Made by a program: the position numbers and the translations under genes
Source of the DNA: Kuschelorhynchus macadamiae
Taxonomy: Eukaryota > Arthropoda > Insecta > Coleoptera > Curculionidae
DNA length: 64,000 bases
Direction: 5' to 3'
Assembly: GCA_030620095.1 (NCBI GenBank)
Contig: JAUTXW010001345.1
Span: forward strand, 2,948,501 to 3,012,500
The notes under the pieces: model-generated
Database searches by the model: none
Seen by the model: the letters and a program-made list of their open reading frames with translations, nothing else
What the model was told of the DNA's origin: nothing
In this document: positions 46,783-57,990 of the stretch, piece by piece
Numbering within the stretch: the stretch's first letter is position 1
How the letters are laid out: every line of letters begins with the position of its first letter

Positions 46783-48586
46783 TCTGAACAAAAAGATAGT
46801 ATCCGGTCAGAGATTGTTAATGTCATTACCAACCATAAAATTAAAATAAGACACAAAAAAATACAGCAAAACAAAACTCAAAAAAAACTATCAAAGCAAG
46901 CAAAAAAATGTAAATATTTTTTAAAAACAAATCCGCAGATAACAGTCTTAAAGCCAGACAAAAGTAACAAGACTGTAATAATGAATACCATTGATTACAA
47001 CAACAAAATTAATGCACTTCTTGATGACAAAAACACATATAAAAAAATGAGATTTGATTCGACGAAATCTCTTCAATCCAAAAATAACTCGTTCATAGAA
47101 AAACTGTTAAAACGTAATCACATATCCGAAAAAGAAGCCAAATCATTAAAAATACATAATTCTGTTCCACCAAAATTCTATGGAATGCCTAAACTTCACA
47201 AACCCGACATTCCTATGAGACCCATTGTTTCCTATATTCAGTCACCATTCTACAAACTTTCAAGTTTTTTATCAAATTGCTTATCAAAAATTACAGGCAG
47301 AAATGATTATTACATTAAAGATTCGTTTGAATTTAAAAAGTTTATAGGCAACCTTAAAATACCAAATAATTTCCAACACATCTCTCTAGACGTAATATCC
47401 TTATATACAAACATTCCGACTAAACTTTTAAAACAAATCATTAAAGAAAAATGGAATCAGATAAAGAATCACACAACACTCACTTGCACAGAATTCATAG
47501 AAGGGATAGATCTCATTCTTTCGAACAACTATTTCCAATACAAAGATGATTACTACCAACAACTTGACGGATGTGCAATGGGTTCACCCATCTCTTCCAT
47601 CGCAGCCCAAATAGTAATGGAATATCTAGAAGAAACAGTGTTACAAAAAACCAATGTACCAATATTATTTTTTAAAAGGTACGTGGATGATTGTTTATTA
47701 GCCATACCAAAAAATAAAACAACGGAAATTATCTCCCTCTTTAACAATTTTCATCCAAAATTGCAGTTCACTTCCGAAATAGAAAATGATGGTGCTATAA
47801 ACTTTTTGGATTTAACATTAATAAGAGACCACAAAACAAATGGCATTAAAACTAAGTGGTACACCAAAAAAACCTGGTCCTCCCGCTACCTTAATTATTT
47901 CCAGTCACCCAAAATGTCAAAAAAACTCCGTGATGATAGGATTAGTTGACCGTGCACTAACACTAACATCACCTATATACCGAGTTGACATTCTAAATAA
48001 AGTTAAAAATACTCTCTTAAAAAATCATTTCCCATTAAAAGCCATCGAACGAATTATAAAGCGAAGAACCCAAAAATTATACAATGCCACAAAACATATT
48101 GTAAATAATCATGACAACAATAAAACAACTACATACATATCTTTACCATACACTGAAGGTCTTTCTGAAAAGATTAAACACATTCTCGGTAAACACGACA
48201 TAACCGTATGCCACAAATCAAACAATACCCTTAAATCTTTATATACACCACTAAAAAGTCAGACACCAATTAAAAAACAATCAAACGTAGTTTACAGCAT
48301 TCCCTGCCTAAACTGCCCCAAAAAATATATAGGCATGACCACACAATACCTATCAAATAGACTAAATGGGCATAAATATACAAAAAATGCTTCCACAGCA
48401 CTACATAAACATGAAAGAGACATGAAACATGAATTTGATTTTTCGAGTACAACGGTCTTATCAAAAGAACAACATTACCATAAACTGACATTCAAAGAAA
48501 TGGTCGAGATAAAAAAAGAAAAAAATACAGTAAACGATCGGAAAGACATTGACAATCTCAGCCAAATATATCACAATCTAATTTAA
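46783..48586 (+). CDS. PLE-7 reverse transcriptase-GIY-YIG protein, one change of frame
   Basis: The frame is open from 46783 at least; its true start is lost by truncation. The reverse transcriptase shows TVLKPDKSNKTVIM, PPKFYGMPKLHKPDIPMRPI, SLDVISLYTNIP (motif A), GCAMGSPISS (motif B), RYVDDCLLA with YVDD at 47680-47691, and FLDLTLIRD. Near 47897 the frame shifts by one. The second frame (47840-48586) carries the linker and the GIY-YIG nuclease: VVYSIPCLNCPKKYIGM, NRLNGHKY and MKHEFDF. PLE proteins copy element RNA onto nicked chromosomal DNA. The same shift is found in the left arm, so it is inherited rather than a private decay event. Confidence 0.85.
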
Positions 48587-48944
48587 TTCAATTGTTATAA
48601 ACTATTTGCCATCAATAATAAATACATACTGTATACTGTCAGACTCACACAAATACTTTTAAAACAACCCGTATCCACAAATAGTTCTACATTGTTAATA
48701 TAATCAAAAAAACTAAAGGATATATATAAAAAAAAAAACAATAGAATTCTTTAACCAGTGTATCACTTACCTCCACACTGCCAAGCAAGGTAAAAGAACA
48801 TCTTTCTCAAGGTATGTACTGTACTATTTTAAATAAATGTTTTAATAATTTTAGTGCGTGCCGTTATACCTAATTGTTTTTATTTATTAACTTACATATA
48901 TACACTTTTTGTATTTAATTTTTAGATGTGCAGAATTAAATATT

Positions 48945-48977
48945 TTGAAAAAGCCTGAAATGGACAGGCGAAACGTC
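48945..48977 (+). ncRNA. Hammerhead-like motif, PLE-7 right copy
   Basis: TTGAAAAA, the 5-bp hairpin GCCTG/CAGGC, and GAAACGTC with a 2-bp self-complementary helix III. It lies ~360 bp after the stop codon, as expected for PLE terminal hammerheads. The first core box is degenerate. Confidence 0.5.
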
Positions 48978-49029
48978 AATTAAAGTTTCTTTGTTCAATC
49001 CACGAACCTCATCCCAAGAAAGTACTTGA

Positions 49030-49183
<154 letters not shown>

Positions 49184-49194
49184 CGTATAAAAGC

Positions 49195-49690
49195 AAAAAT
49201 ATTTAATTTTTGCAGCGAAGCAGCCTACAAGAAGAAATTCATCAGGCAGGCCTTGAATCCAGGGAAAACTCAAATGCTCAGAGATCATCGTTACGACAAT
49301 CAAAAACAAAAACGTCTTTCAAAGTAGAAAGATTCCACGGACTAAGCATAACACTTAGCGCTACCTATTGGGACTCCGGAGAGTTCCTGCTGCGACCTAT
49401 TGGATTTAGGCGAAAGCATGTAATATGCATGGGTAAATCTCAAATCAAGTAAAAATGTGTTTAGACACACCTTTATTCAGATTTCTTGTCCGTAAAAGGA
49501 TATATGTAGAAAAACAAAAATATTTCATTTTTGCAGGAAAGCGGCCTACAAGTGGCCTACTGTGAAAGACGTTTTTGTTTTTTATTATGTCCCATCGATG
49601 ATCTTTGAGCATTTGCGATATCCGTGGATACAAGCCTGCCTGATGAGGGTAAATGCCCAGAAATCGATCGCAGGAGTACTATCCTGTTGA
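49195..49690. repeat. Short retroelement-like repeat in inverted and direct copies
   Basis: 49238-49335 is the imperfect inverse of 49553-49650 (shared CATCAGGCAGGC, GATCATCG, AACAAAAACGTCTTTCA). In addition ATTTTTGCAGCGAAGCAGCC (49207) recurs directly as ATTTTTGCAGGAAAGCGGCC (49526). The right copy ends in a hammerhead-like fold. This resembles PLE terminal repeats, but no protein remnant is seen. Confidence 0.55.
49626..49684 (+). ncRNA. Hammerhead-ribozyme-like motif with full CUGAUGA core
   Basis: GGATA and CTGC upstream pair with TATCC and GCAG downstream, giving a two-part helix I around an internal loop. The core CTGATGA (49640-49646) is perfect, stem II is GGG/CCC, then GAA (49660-49662), helix III ATC/GAT and the cleavage-site C (49669). 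One extra A lies between stem II and GAA, which may impair it. Confidence 0.62.
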
Positions 49691-49739
49691 TTTTCTCATA
49701 ATACATGATTTTTCTGCAAAAGTTGAGGTAAATTGAATA

Positions 49740-49998
49740 AGCAATTTCTTAGCAACATTTTTTTTAACGTTTCACTAGGCCGCCATTTTGTTTCGCCATA
49801 TTGGATCTCCATGTGACCAAAATTTGTCAAGTCAGTCGAATTAGTAGTTTTTTGGCTATACCGAGAACAGACAGACCGAAGGAATTGAAACAATATGTTT
49901 TTCGATATCTCGGTAGCCTAAAACGTATCTCGGAGGGTGATTTTTTTACGATTACCATACTCTCCTTTACGAGAGGAGTAAAAATGAACACCGACTTT
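49740..49998 (-). repeat. Inverted copy of the 51.3-kb repeat family
   Basis: Its inverse contains CAATATGGCGAAACAAAATG and GGTCTGTCTGTTCTCGGTAT, matching 51480-51630. A single unit plus the leader is present. Confidence 0.6.
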
Positions 49999-50127
49999 GT
50001 TATTTTAAATGGAATATTCTGTGTAATATTATTTTTTGAATTGTAATTTGTTAATTTTTTTAGCAAGTCCTGTTGGTTTCGAGAAAATCATAAAACTTTT
50101 GTATACAATAGCCGTAGACCCCGTTTA

Positions 50128-50160
50128 AAAGATAACCAGACGCTCTATACATACATATGT

Positions 50161-50222
<62 letters not shown>

Positions 50223-50262
50223 GATATATGTATGTATAGGGCGTCAGGTTATCTTTATATTC
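50128..50262. repeat. (TA)n tract flanked by 30-bp inverted repeats
   Basis: AAAGATAACCAGACGCTCTA (50130) is mirrored by the right arm, whose inverse reads AAAGATAACCTGACGCCCTA. Between them lies an ATACATAC-(TA)n core. The whole can form one hairpin. Confidence 0.7.
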
Positions 50263-51299
50263 ACTGAAACCGAAGCCCTTTAGAGCACTTGCTTACAAAA
50301 CATTCAAAACATTAGTTCAAAAATATGCTTTTAAATGTAGTGTGTTATTCATATATAAAACTGCCCTATTTTTATTTTGACAAATGGTCATTAAACAAAA
50401 CCAATTTACTCACTTAAAATAACTTTTTTATTATTTAGTAAGATACGTAGAAAAATAAGCAAAACATTCATTCCCATGTTCAAAGGTAGTAAATTCTCTT
50501 CCAGAAATAGTTCCCATTGCGGCTGTTCTTGCAGAATATATAATAAATTTTACTACTTTCTAAAACGGTCATAAATGTTTCTGTAATAAATTGTATCTGC
50601 AGCAGTTCACGAAGGAAGTGGACTTTACTATTTTATGCATATTTACTGGAGCATTCCTATTAAAACGATTTCAAACAATAGCTTGCAAGACTCATTAGTA
50701 ATACTCGAGGAATAAACGGGTACTGTATAATTGAAATGCCCACTAATTGTTGTTTTAGTGAATCAGGTAACCGAATAATACTTTAATTTTAGTAGTAAGT
50801 TGAGATATAGGTAAAAAAAACAAGTGCTGAGAAGCTAATGCTCCGAAAAGAGTCACTTTTAATAATATTTATATTTCACAGCAAATCATACGATGGATTT
50901 TGCAAACATAATCTCCTAGCTTTCAGAAATGTTATTAATTCTCAAAAAAACGGGCATCTTGCAAAGTGGCACATGAATTAGGTTTTTGCCTAATTAAAAA
51001 AAATATTGTACTGGAAGAAGAATAGCATTCCTAAAAGTTTAAATTAGATCTCTTAAGCATTCCTAAGCAGTCTAGTTTATTTTTTTTTGGACAATCTTAG
51101 AACCACACGACTGTTACAAAACAAGTTAAAAATATTAATCTTTAAAGTAAATTTATTTGGATATAGAAATAGGACCATAAAATTTAAGAGATCCAATAGA
51201 GTGTGCACCTAGAGTCGTAACCAACCTATTAGAAGCTACGCAAACAGTGGACAAGCATTTCTAGCCCTGAACTGCTTCAACATAGCTACTGTATGTATA
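50263..51299. other. Intergenic, nothing recognised
   Basis: AT-rich, without motif-bearing frames or repeats that I can identify. Confidence 0.5.
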
Positions 51300-52530
51300 T
51301 GTATTTCATGAAGCAGGGACGTAGCCAGAGAGAGTTGGCGAGGTCGGGCATTGCTACTAATATCTAATAATATAAAAATTAAACTGAGACAGATAAGTTT
51401 TTTAAAATTTCCTCGTAAAAGGGAATCATGAATCGTAAAAAAATAAAGATGTTTCAGGGTCCCTAGATGCCGAAAACATGTTTTGTCAATTCCGTCGGTC
51501 TGTCTGTTCATGGCATAGCTAAAAAAACTACTTACCCCAATGACTTCAAATTTTAACAAATATTAGGAGTCATATGGAGATGAGCTGATAACATTTTGGT
51601 AAAAATCCAATGTGGCAAAACAAAATGGCGGCCTAGCGAAATGTTAAAAAAAAATGTTAATTATAAACTACTTATCCAGTTTATCTTAAATTTTGCATAA
51701 AAGTCAAGTATTACTTAGGAATCAACGGGTATTTTGGTACGAATCCAAGATGGCGGAACAGAGTGGCGGCTTAATAAAATACTTAAAAATTGAGCTTGAA
51801 AACCTACTTAATGGATTGATTTCAAATTGTGTGCCATAACTAATTGTGGTATAGAGGTGAAGTAGAAAATCTGTGGTACTAATTCAAGATGGCGAAACAA
51901 AATATTTTGTGATCGTGAAAAAAAATCAGCCTCTCAGGTTTTAAATATTTTCAGGTTTTAGCGTCCCTAGATGTCAAAAAATATTCAACTCTTTCAAATT
52001 TTAGTTAAAAATTAGGGGTCGTAAGGCCTGTATATTTTAGAAGAAATCCAATATGCCTGAACAAGATGGCGGTCTAGTGAAATATTAAAAAAATTATTAC
52101 TAAAAAAACTAATTATTTATTTTCCTCAAAATTTGCACTAAAATCAAGTGTTACATAGAATTTAACTGGTCACGTTTTGGTGTGAATATAAGATATCAAA
52201 ATAAAATGGCGGTTTAATTAAATATTTAAAAAATCTGCCTGAAAAAAAAACTGCTCACTAAAATAATTTCAAATTTTGTGTAGGCTTTAAGTATGATAAA
52301 CTTATTATTATCATTATAACAAATAATTTTTTTTCAAAATCAACGTAAAAAAATTTTATTCAATTGACTTTAAATTTTGAAGAAAAATTGAACATAGTAT
52401 AGGGAGAGACTAGTAGGAATTCAACATGACGTAACAAAATGGCGGTGTGTCAATGTAAAAACTGCTTATTGAATTTATTGGTAAAAATCCAGCATGATCG
52501 AACAAAAAAAATTTGAAAATATAGTATATA
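51300..52530 (+). repeat. Degenerate tandem array, period about 140 bp
   Basis: Blocks of the type CCAAGATGGCGGAACA...AAATGGCGGCCTA recur near 51608, 51746, 51887, 52048, 52190, 52425 and 52487, separated by A-rich text with a TTCAAATTTT motif. Around 51460-51530 a leader (CCCTAGATGCCGAAAACATG; GTCGGTCTGTCTGTTC) precedes the array. No coding potential. Confidence 0.65.
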
Positions 52531-53145
52531 TGTGATACTAAATCACTATGTACTGAACTAAATTGGGTCACACTTGACTATTTCTAAGAAAAGGAAAGAT
52601 TTATAACGAGGGAAGGTCCGGGTAAAGGAAATTTACTTAATTTAATTTTTTTTAATGGTGTGTATATCTTAACTTCTAATATACTTAGTATACTGAATAG
52701 ATATTAATTGATAAATAACAGATATTTACTTTACGGCTGTTTTCTTAAAGAGAAACAGATCACCTCTTTTACCTGTAGTTGTATACCGTAAATCCGCTAA
52801 AATAATTTAAATGTAATTTTGATAGTTGAACTTACGGTTAAAAGAACTCGAATGTAACTAAACAATACATGATTGACAGACCATAATATTTGCGTAGTTA
52901 ATAAAAACACCTAACTTCTTTCAGTCGAAAAATAGTTTCTACTACGTAAATATGGGCAGGTATTTTTGTTTGGTACTAAATTTAACGATAATAATATTGA
53001 CCTGTATTATTTTGCATCGTTATTTGACGAGTTTAAGTTGAATCTTACGGCAATTTAAAATAAACAAATATTCAATTAATATTGTTTAAATCGTAAGTCA
53101 AGCAAAAAAATACTACTTCATTTTTCAAAACCCAAGCAATACTTT
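52531..53145. other. Intergenic, nothing recognised
   Basis: AT-rich, no features identified. Confidence 0.5.
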
Positions 53146-53183
53146 GTTTTTTAGAAATATTTATAATCAACAGCAAAAGCTAT

Positions 53184-53272
53184 GGTACGAGCGGTGAACG
53201 AAGAAAGAAATCTAGATATGCGGGATCTCTAGATTTCTAGCCCATGGCTCTAACCAATTGCACTATCGTACC
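53184..53272 (-). pseudogene. tRNA-like sequence, disrupted
   Basis: The acceptor arms GGTACGA and TCGTACC pair over 7 bp and the D-arm region TTGGTTAGAGCC is present. The anticodon-to-T-arm part is replaced by an A-rich/AGATCT-containing insertion, so it is not functional. Confidence 0.55.
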
Positions 53273-53449
53273 ACTGATAAGCAATTCGTTAGAACGTTAC
53301 ATATTCAAACCCACCAGAATCATAACCATTGTTGATCCTGCCAAATATTCTAACCTTGTGGCGCGGAGCTCCTGACTGGACGTCAAATCTAACATCGCTA
53401 TTAGGTACCGTCCATATTATGTACAAGTTCTAACGAACTGCTTATCAGT

Positions 53450-53521
53450 GGTACGATAGCCCAATTGGTTAGAGCAATGGGCTAGAGATCCAGAAGTGCG
53501 GGTTCGATCCCCGCTCGTACA
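53450..53521 (+). tRNA. tRNA-like gene or SINE-type tRNA relic (AGA in the anticodon position)
   Basis: 72 bases with an acceptor stem GGTACGA/TCGTACA (6 of 7 pairs), D loop AATTGGTTAGA, anticodon loop CTAGAGA, and T arm GCGGG-TTCGATC-CCCGC. The A- and B-box promoters (GGTTAGAGC; GGTTCGATCCC) are intact. AGA would mean Ser, but Ser tRNAs have a long variable arm and this has not. The anticodon stem is weak, so a repeat-borne pseudo-tRNA is likelier. Confidence 0.45.
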
Positions 53522-53560
53522 ATAACTTTTGCTGTTGATTATCAATATTTCTAAAAAAAT

Positions 53561-54235
53561 ATTTCACAGTTTAAAAAGGAACTGATAAAATACTTCTATT
53601 TAATAATTTGTTGTTACGCTGTATTAAATATATTTAAAACATCTCACTTAGTATGTAGAAAATATTTAAAATCGGTATTAAGTAAAAGGATAAATGTATA
53701 ATTATACGTTGTACTTCTGTTCACACTTGTCAAGTTTCTTATCAATCTTATTCATAATTTACATGTAATTTCCCTTGTGCATTTTACAATGGAAAATTTA
53801 CGTGGTTACCGTTCATTTTTAAGTATCACAAGAAACATAAGCCTAGGTAGAAATATTTTTTCGCAAAAAATGCACTTGTGCAGACCGATAAAGCTGTATT
53901 CACATTCCGAAATACAATAAACTTAACTTTAAATTTTGTAACGCATGATACATACAGCGTGTAACAAAAGTAAGGAAACGGCGAAATATCTCAGGTGTGA
54001 AAATATGTGCACTTAGGTATGAAATTATGCCGGATCCAATGGCGATCCGCATTAGTGCCGAGTTTACTGTATTTCCATTATAAAAGGATATTTTTCAGTG
54101 GAACACCCTATATTATATTACCTTTTCAACACATGCGTAAAATTCTCAATACTTTTTATTAAGAGCACTTTTTATGAAAGTCGTTTTTGCGAAACTAAGT
54201 ATCTAATATTCATAATTTAATGTTTTACCTTTTAT
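53561..54235. other. Intergenic, possible mariner terminal repeat
   Basis: AT-rich. CAGCGTGTAACAAAAGTAAG at about 53956 looks like a mariner-type terminus related to the fragments that follow. Nothing else is seen. Confidence 0.4.
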
Positions 54236-55100
54236 TAAAATGCCTACACACAAAAGGTTACCGGATATGTTTGACAATGTCAGTTTTGTTGATTTACAAA
54301 AATGGATCGTTTAACTGGAACCTAAACCATTGAAATTTTAATTATACTGCCTTATAGGTAGGTATAGAATGCGAAACCTGCAAGATGTTTGTAACATTTA
54401 ATGACAAATATGCTAACAGAAATCGAATAACCAATTTACCGTAAGTAAAATTAACGATAATGTTCATGAAACTGGAAAGGTTAAAGATGCTGTACGTTCT
54501 GGCAGACCGGAAAGCAAAATAGTTCCTCATCTTGCTACCAAAACACTAGCAGGATAAAACAACGTCTTAACTTTAAATGTAGGTTGTAAAACAACCGAAA
54601 CGATACAATAAAAAAAAAGAAATATCTAATACAACAAACAATAAATTAATGAAACTAAGTAAAGGTATTTAAAATTTTATCCATTTACTTCCTTACAAAT
54701 GAATAAATACTGTGAGAAAACATTTAATAAAAGAATGCCAGCCTCCTCAATTCGTCTATATTCGATTTCTATTCGCTCCTTTAAATTCTCGAGGTCATTG
54801 GGCTTAGTTTTATACACCAAATTTTTAAGGTGCCCCCACAGAAAGTAGTCGAGGGGCGTCAAGTCTGGAAACCGCGATGGCCACTCTATTGTACTACTAC
54901 GTCCAATACTTCTTCCAAGCAATATTCCCGAACATTCCGAGCAAAATGCGGTGAAGTACCATCCTGCATATTTGATCATTACCTAAAAAAACTAAGTTCA
55001 AATACTTAATACAGCAAGTTTTAATACCACAGCTGGGACAATTTCGGTCCTAAAAAGTTTCAAATATCTTTCTCCAGTAAATGTGTCTTCCATGAAGAAG
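54236..55100. mobile_element. Mariner-like remnants in opposite orientations
   Basis: Plus strand 54400-54530: FNDKYANRNRIT and GKVKDAVRSGRP across frame changes, an N-terminal helix-turn-helix region. Minus strand 55095-54677: DTFTGERYLKL, QDGTSPHFA with a catalytic Asp, IGRSSTIEWPSRFPDLTPLD and FLWGHLKNLVY. The two halves face each other, so an internal inversion or two truncated insertions took place. Dead. Confidence 0.65.
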
Positions 55101-55249
55101 GGGCCGATTCTTTTTACGGATGAAACTTTTCGGTTTGTAGAAGTCGGTCTACGGACATGTGAGACGTCATTTTCTCTTCCTATTATTCTGGTAAAAAAGG
55201 TGCGGATTCACTTTTAAATTCATTAAAACATTCCGAGACTTATTACCAT

Positions 55250-55470
55250 TTTTAGAAATATTTATAATAAACAGCAAAAGGTATAGTACGAACGGGGATC
55301 GAACCCACACCTCTGGATCACTAGTTCATTGCTCTAACCAATTGCGCTATCGTACCACTGATAAGCAATTCGTTAGTACTTGTACATATTCAAGCCCACC
55401 AATGTCATAACCATTGTTGAACCTGCCAAATATTCATGAACAGCACCATAAGGTTAGAATGTTTCATACT
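55250..55470 (-). repeat. Third copy of the tRNA-containing repeat
   Basis: Shares tail, tRNA-like body and 5' flank (GAATTGCTTATCAGT; ACAATGGTTATGAC) with the 53.1-53.6 kb copies. Confidence 0.7.
55285..55356 (-). pseudogene. tRNA-like sequence (AGT in the anticodon position)
   Basis: GGTACGA/TCGTACT acceptor, D arm GCGCAATTGGTTAGAGC, anticodon loop CTAGTGA, and T arm with GGTTCGATCCC. It would read Thr codons if functional; T-stem wobble pairs and the repeat context argue for a pseudogene. Confidence 0.45.
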
Positions 55471-56035
55471 GTTTCAGCGATGTTAGTTGTCCATTAGCAA
55501 ATATGATTTCATAGAGTTTAGATTTATGTGCCCCATGATTTTTATCAATTGTTATTCTTCAGCTCCTCATTTGGCAAGTTAACTTACCGCAGTTAGATGG
55601 CTTGTTATTTTTGTAGAGCTTGTATCAAGCCCCACCCGTCTAGGTAAATTATTTGTCCACGTAGAAATTATATTTCTACGTGGATATTTTTGTAACATTT
55701 TTGGTTAATTTTCTAGAATTGGCTATTAGCAAAAATCATAAGGGTACAGTATTTATATATAGCCTGTGCGTGGATTTAGGTAACATATGAAAAACATTTT
55801 AATTATTGATTTTATCCAAAAAATTTATTCTACAAAAACATAAATTGTATGTAATTATTCCTGATACAAAAACCAGGAAAACTCGTAGTATCACAATAAT
55901 GCAGGAAGGATTTCTAGTTAATCCTGTAGTATTATTCAGAAAATACATGAATTTAAGATTAGAAAATAACCCTACAATTTTTTTTTGTTTTTTATAAAAT
56001 GACACAATGTGTTGGAATAAAGAGTTTGTCAAAAA
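55471..56035. other. Intergenic with one perfect hairpin
   Basis: At 55656-55684, TCCACGTAGAAAT and its exact complement are separated by TAT, giving a 13-bp stem. Otherwise AT-rich without features. Confidence 0.6.
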
Positions 56036-57390
56036 TTTTTACACTGGCCATTGTGTGAGAAGATTTAGTAGGTTATTGGCAAATGCGGGGGCAATTAAAA
56101 CGGCATGGAGGACGGAAGTCCACAACGGTGGCAGAGATGTAGCCTGGTGACAGGCTTGCTTGTCAATTACAGGAGCGATTCGCTCCACTTCGACAGCGGC
56201 CATGGAACTCCTTTTGAAACTTCCACCACTCCACCTATTTGTGGCAGAGGAAGCAATTAGAACAACATACAGACTCCACCATGTTACCAACAGCATGGTG
56301 CCTAGCACGAGTCACAGGGAATCATCCAACATGCTGAAAGTTGTGAAAAACCATTACTTGCTGGGAATGCCATCAGACCTGCTACCAAAAACTATTAGTG
56401 CACAGCAACCCTACTCCGTGATCTTTCTAGTGAGAGAGGAGTGGGAAGAATAAATCTGATCTACTGAAAGGAGAGCTGTGCCTATTCACAGACGGCTCCA
56501 AAACCCATATGTTGTAGGTGCTGGAATCCATGGGGTAAAGCCGAAGGTCGCCCTGTCAGTAAGCCTGGGCAATAACACCTTTATATTCCAAGCAGAAGTC
56601 TATGCTATCGAATTGTGTGCTAGAATGTTGCAGGGTCAACAAATGACACATAAAACGATAAAAATATTCTCGGATAGTCAAGCGGCCCTTAAAGCACTTA
56701 AAGCGAGTCATTGTACATCCAAAACAGTTTGGAACTGCCAAAAAGCACTTGTTATCCGACGATAAAATCACTCTTATCTGGATACCAGGACATGCAGGTT
56801 TGGAAGGAAATAAGTCTGCGGACCTTCTAGCAAAGAAAGAAGCAGAGACAAGATTCGTGGAACCTAAACCAGCTTTCGCAGTAGCCCACGAAACAGCGAG
56901 GCGCGCAATTTTTGACTTGGTTGAGGAAAAAACTAATCTCTATTGGCTTGGATTGGGTTGCCCCATGCAAAGGCATTTATCCCCCTTCCTATAAAGAAGA
57001 GGATAACAGAAAGTCTGTTAAATATGAACAGAATTCAGCTCAAAACAGCAATAGGCCTATACAGTGGCCATTGAGGTTTAAGACATCACATGCACAGGGT
57101 GGGGCTTGAAGACGAATCCGAGTGCCGCCTATGTATGGAAGATAATGAGAGAGCCAGCCATGTGCTGTATGAATGCCCGGCAGCTGCCAGGATTAGGTTC
57201 TCTATATTTGGTAGAGATATCCTGCTGCCCGAAGACTTGAAGAATACCTCCCCAAATCCAATGATAAGACTCATTGAGAATTTAGAGTTGCTTGAGGAAG
57301 TGTAAACGTAGGTGTGAACCACAATAGACCACAGAGTCGCAGTAGAGGGTCGGTTTGATCCACTCACTTTTAACCTAACCTAAACTAACA
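56036..57390 (+). mobile_element. RNase H-type LINE, 3' portion
   Basis: Successive frames give the reverse transcriptase C-terminus (LACLSITGAIRSTSTAAMEL, LPPLHLFVAEEA; 56145-56445), RNase H (LSVSLGNNTFIFQAEVYAIE with the catalytic Glu, IFSDSQAALKAL with Asp, LIWIPGHAGLEGNKSADLLA; 56478-56900), and a C-terminal CCHC knuckle CRLCMEDNERASHVLYEC (57125-57180). The 3' end reads CACTCACTTTTAACCTAACC. RNase H plus this knuckle fits R1/I/LOA-type LINEs. At least three frame changes make it a dead, 5'-truncated copy. Confidence 0.78.
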
Positions 57391-57990
57391 AAGAAATTGG
57401 GATTGCAAAACAATTTAGTGTGCTGCAAGTGTTCCAAAACCAGCTGATGTAAACAAAGCCTAGATCAAGCAGTGGAAGCCTACGAGGTTTTAGTGTTCTC
57501 TCAGTTCTTAAACTGCATTCTATGTTAATAATTAAATAAATAAGTTTCTAAAAGACGTTTCTAAAAAAAGGGAGTTATGAGGCGCGAGTGAAATGTGTTT
57601 TATGAAGAGTGTGTTGTGACTAATAACTCAGACGTCTTTTATTTTTGACTTTATCTGTATGTATGCATGTCAATAATGATAGTATAACTAGTGGTTGTTG
57701 GATAAATAAATTAAACTTAAAGTCATCGGTATAAATATTGTCTTTATTGATTTTTATTCAAAGGACATTCATATGCGTTTTCCAACCTTGCAATAAACTC
57801 GAAGTGGAAAAACTATTATTGCGGTATAAATAACAGCAATATAGGGAAGAAGCGGCTTCCTGGCAACTTATAGCTTTTAGGCGGTCTGATATGAAAGCTG
57901 GCATTGTGCCTTTAACAAACATACTTAAAGCGGATACAAGTTAAGCACTCCTCTTTTTAGCAGGGGTTTAATTTGTGCCAAAAAGCTCCG
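57391..57990. other. Intergenic, nothing recognised
   Basis: No recognisable frame, RNA gene or repeat up to the dispersed repeat unit that begins near 57995. Confidence 0.45.

Larger units (their letters stand above)
53146..53560. repeat. Two inverted copies of a tRNA-containing repeat
   Basis: The copy at 53146-53400 (minus) and the copy at 53410-53560 (plus) share the tRNA-like body, the tail CTTTTGCTGTTGATTAT, and the upstream GAACTGCTTATCAGT block. The left copy also carries the CAATGGTTATGA leader. A third copy lies at 55250-55470. Confidence 0.7.

Noticed and set aside
49238..49260. Second hammerhead in the inverted copy (CTGATGA on minus)
   Set aside because: The core box is present, but stem II and the GAA side are missing after it.
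51300..52530. CRISPR-like regular repeats
   Set aside because: Units are degenerate, ~140 bp, without constant repeats and unique spacers, and the genome is eukaryotic.
53450..53521. Functional tRNA-Ser
   Set aside because: No long variable arm, weak anticodon stem, and two further decayed copies in the same repeat context.
57365..57395. Telomere-like TTAGG text (also 41410-41420)
   Set aside because: Only two imperfect units, and it is the 3' end of a LINE.
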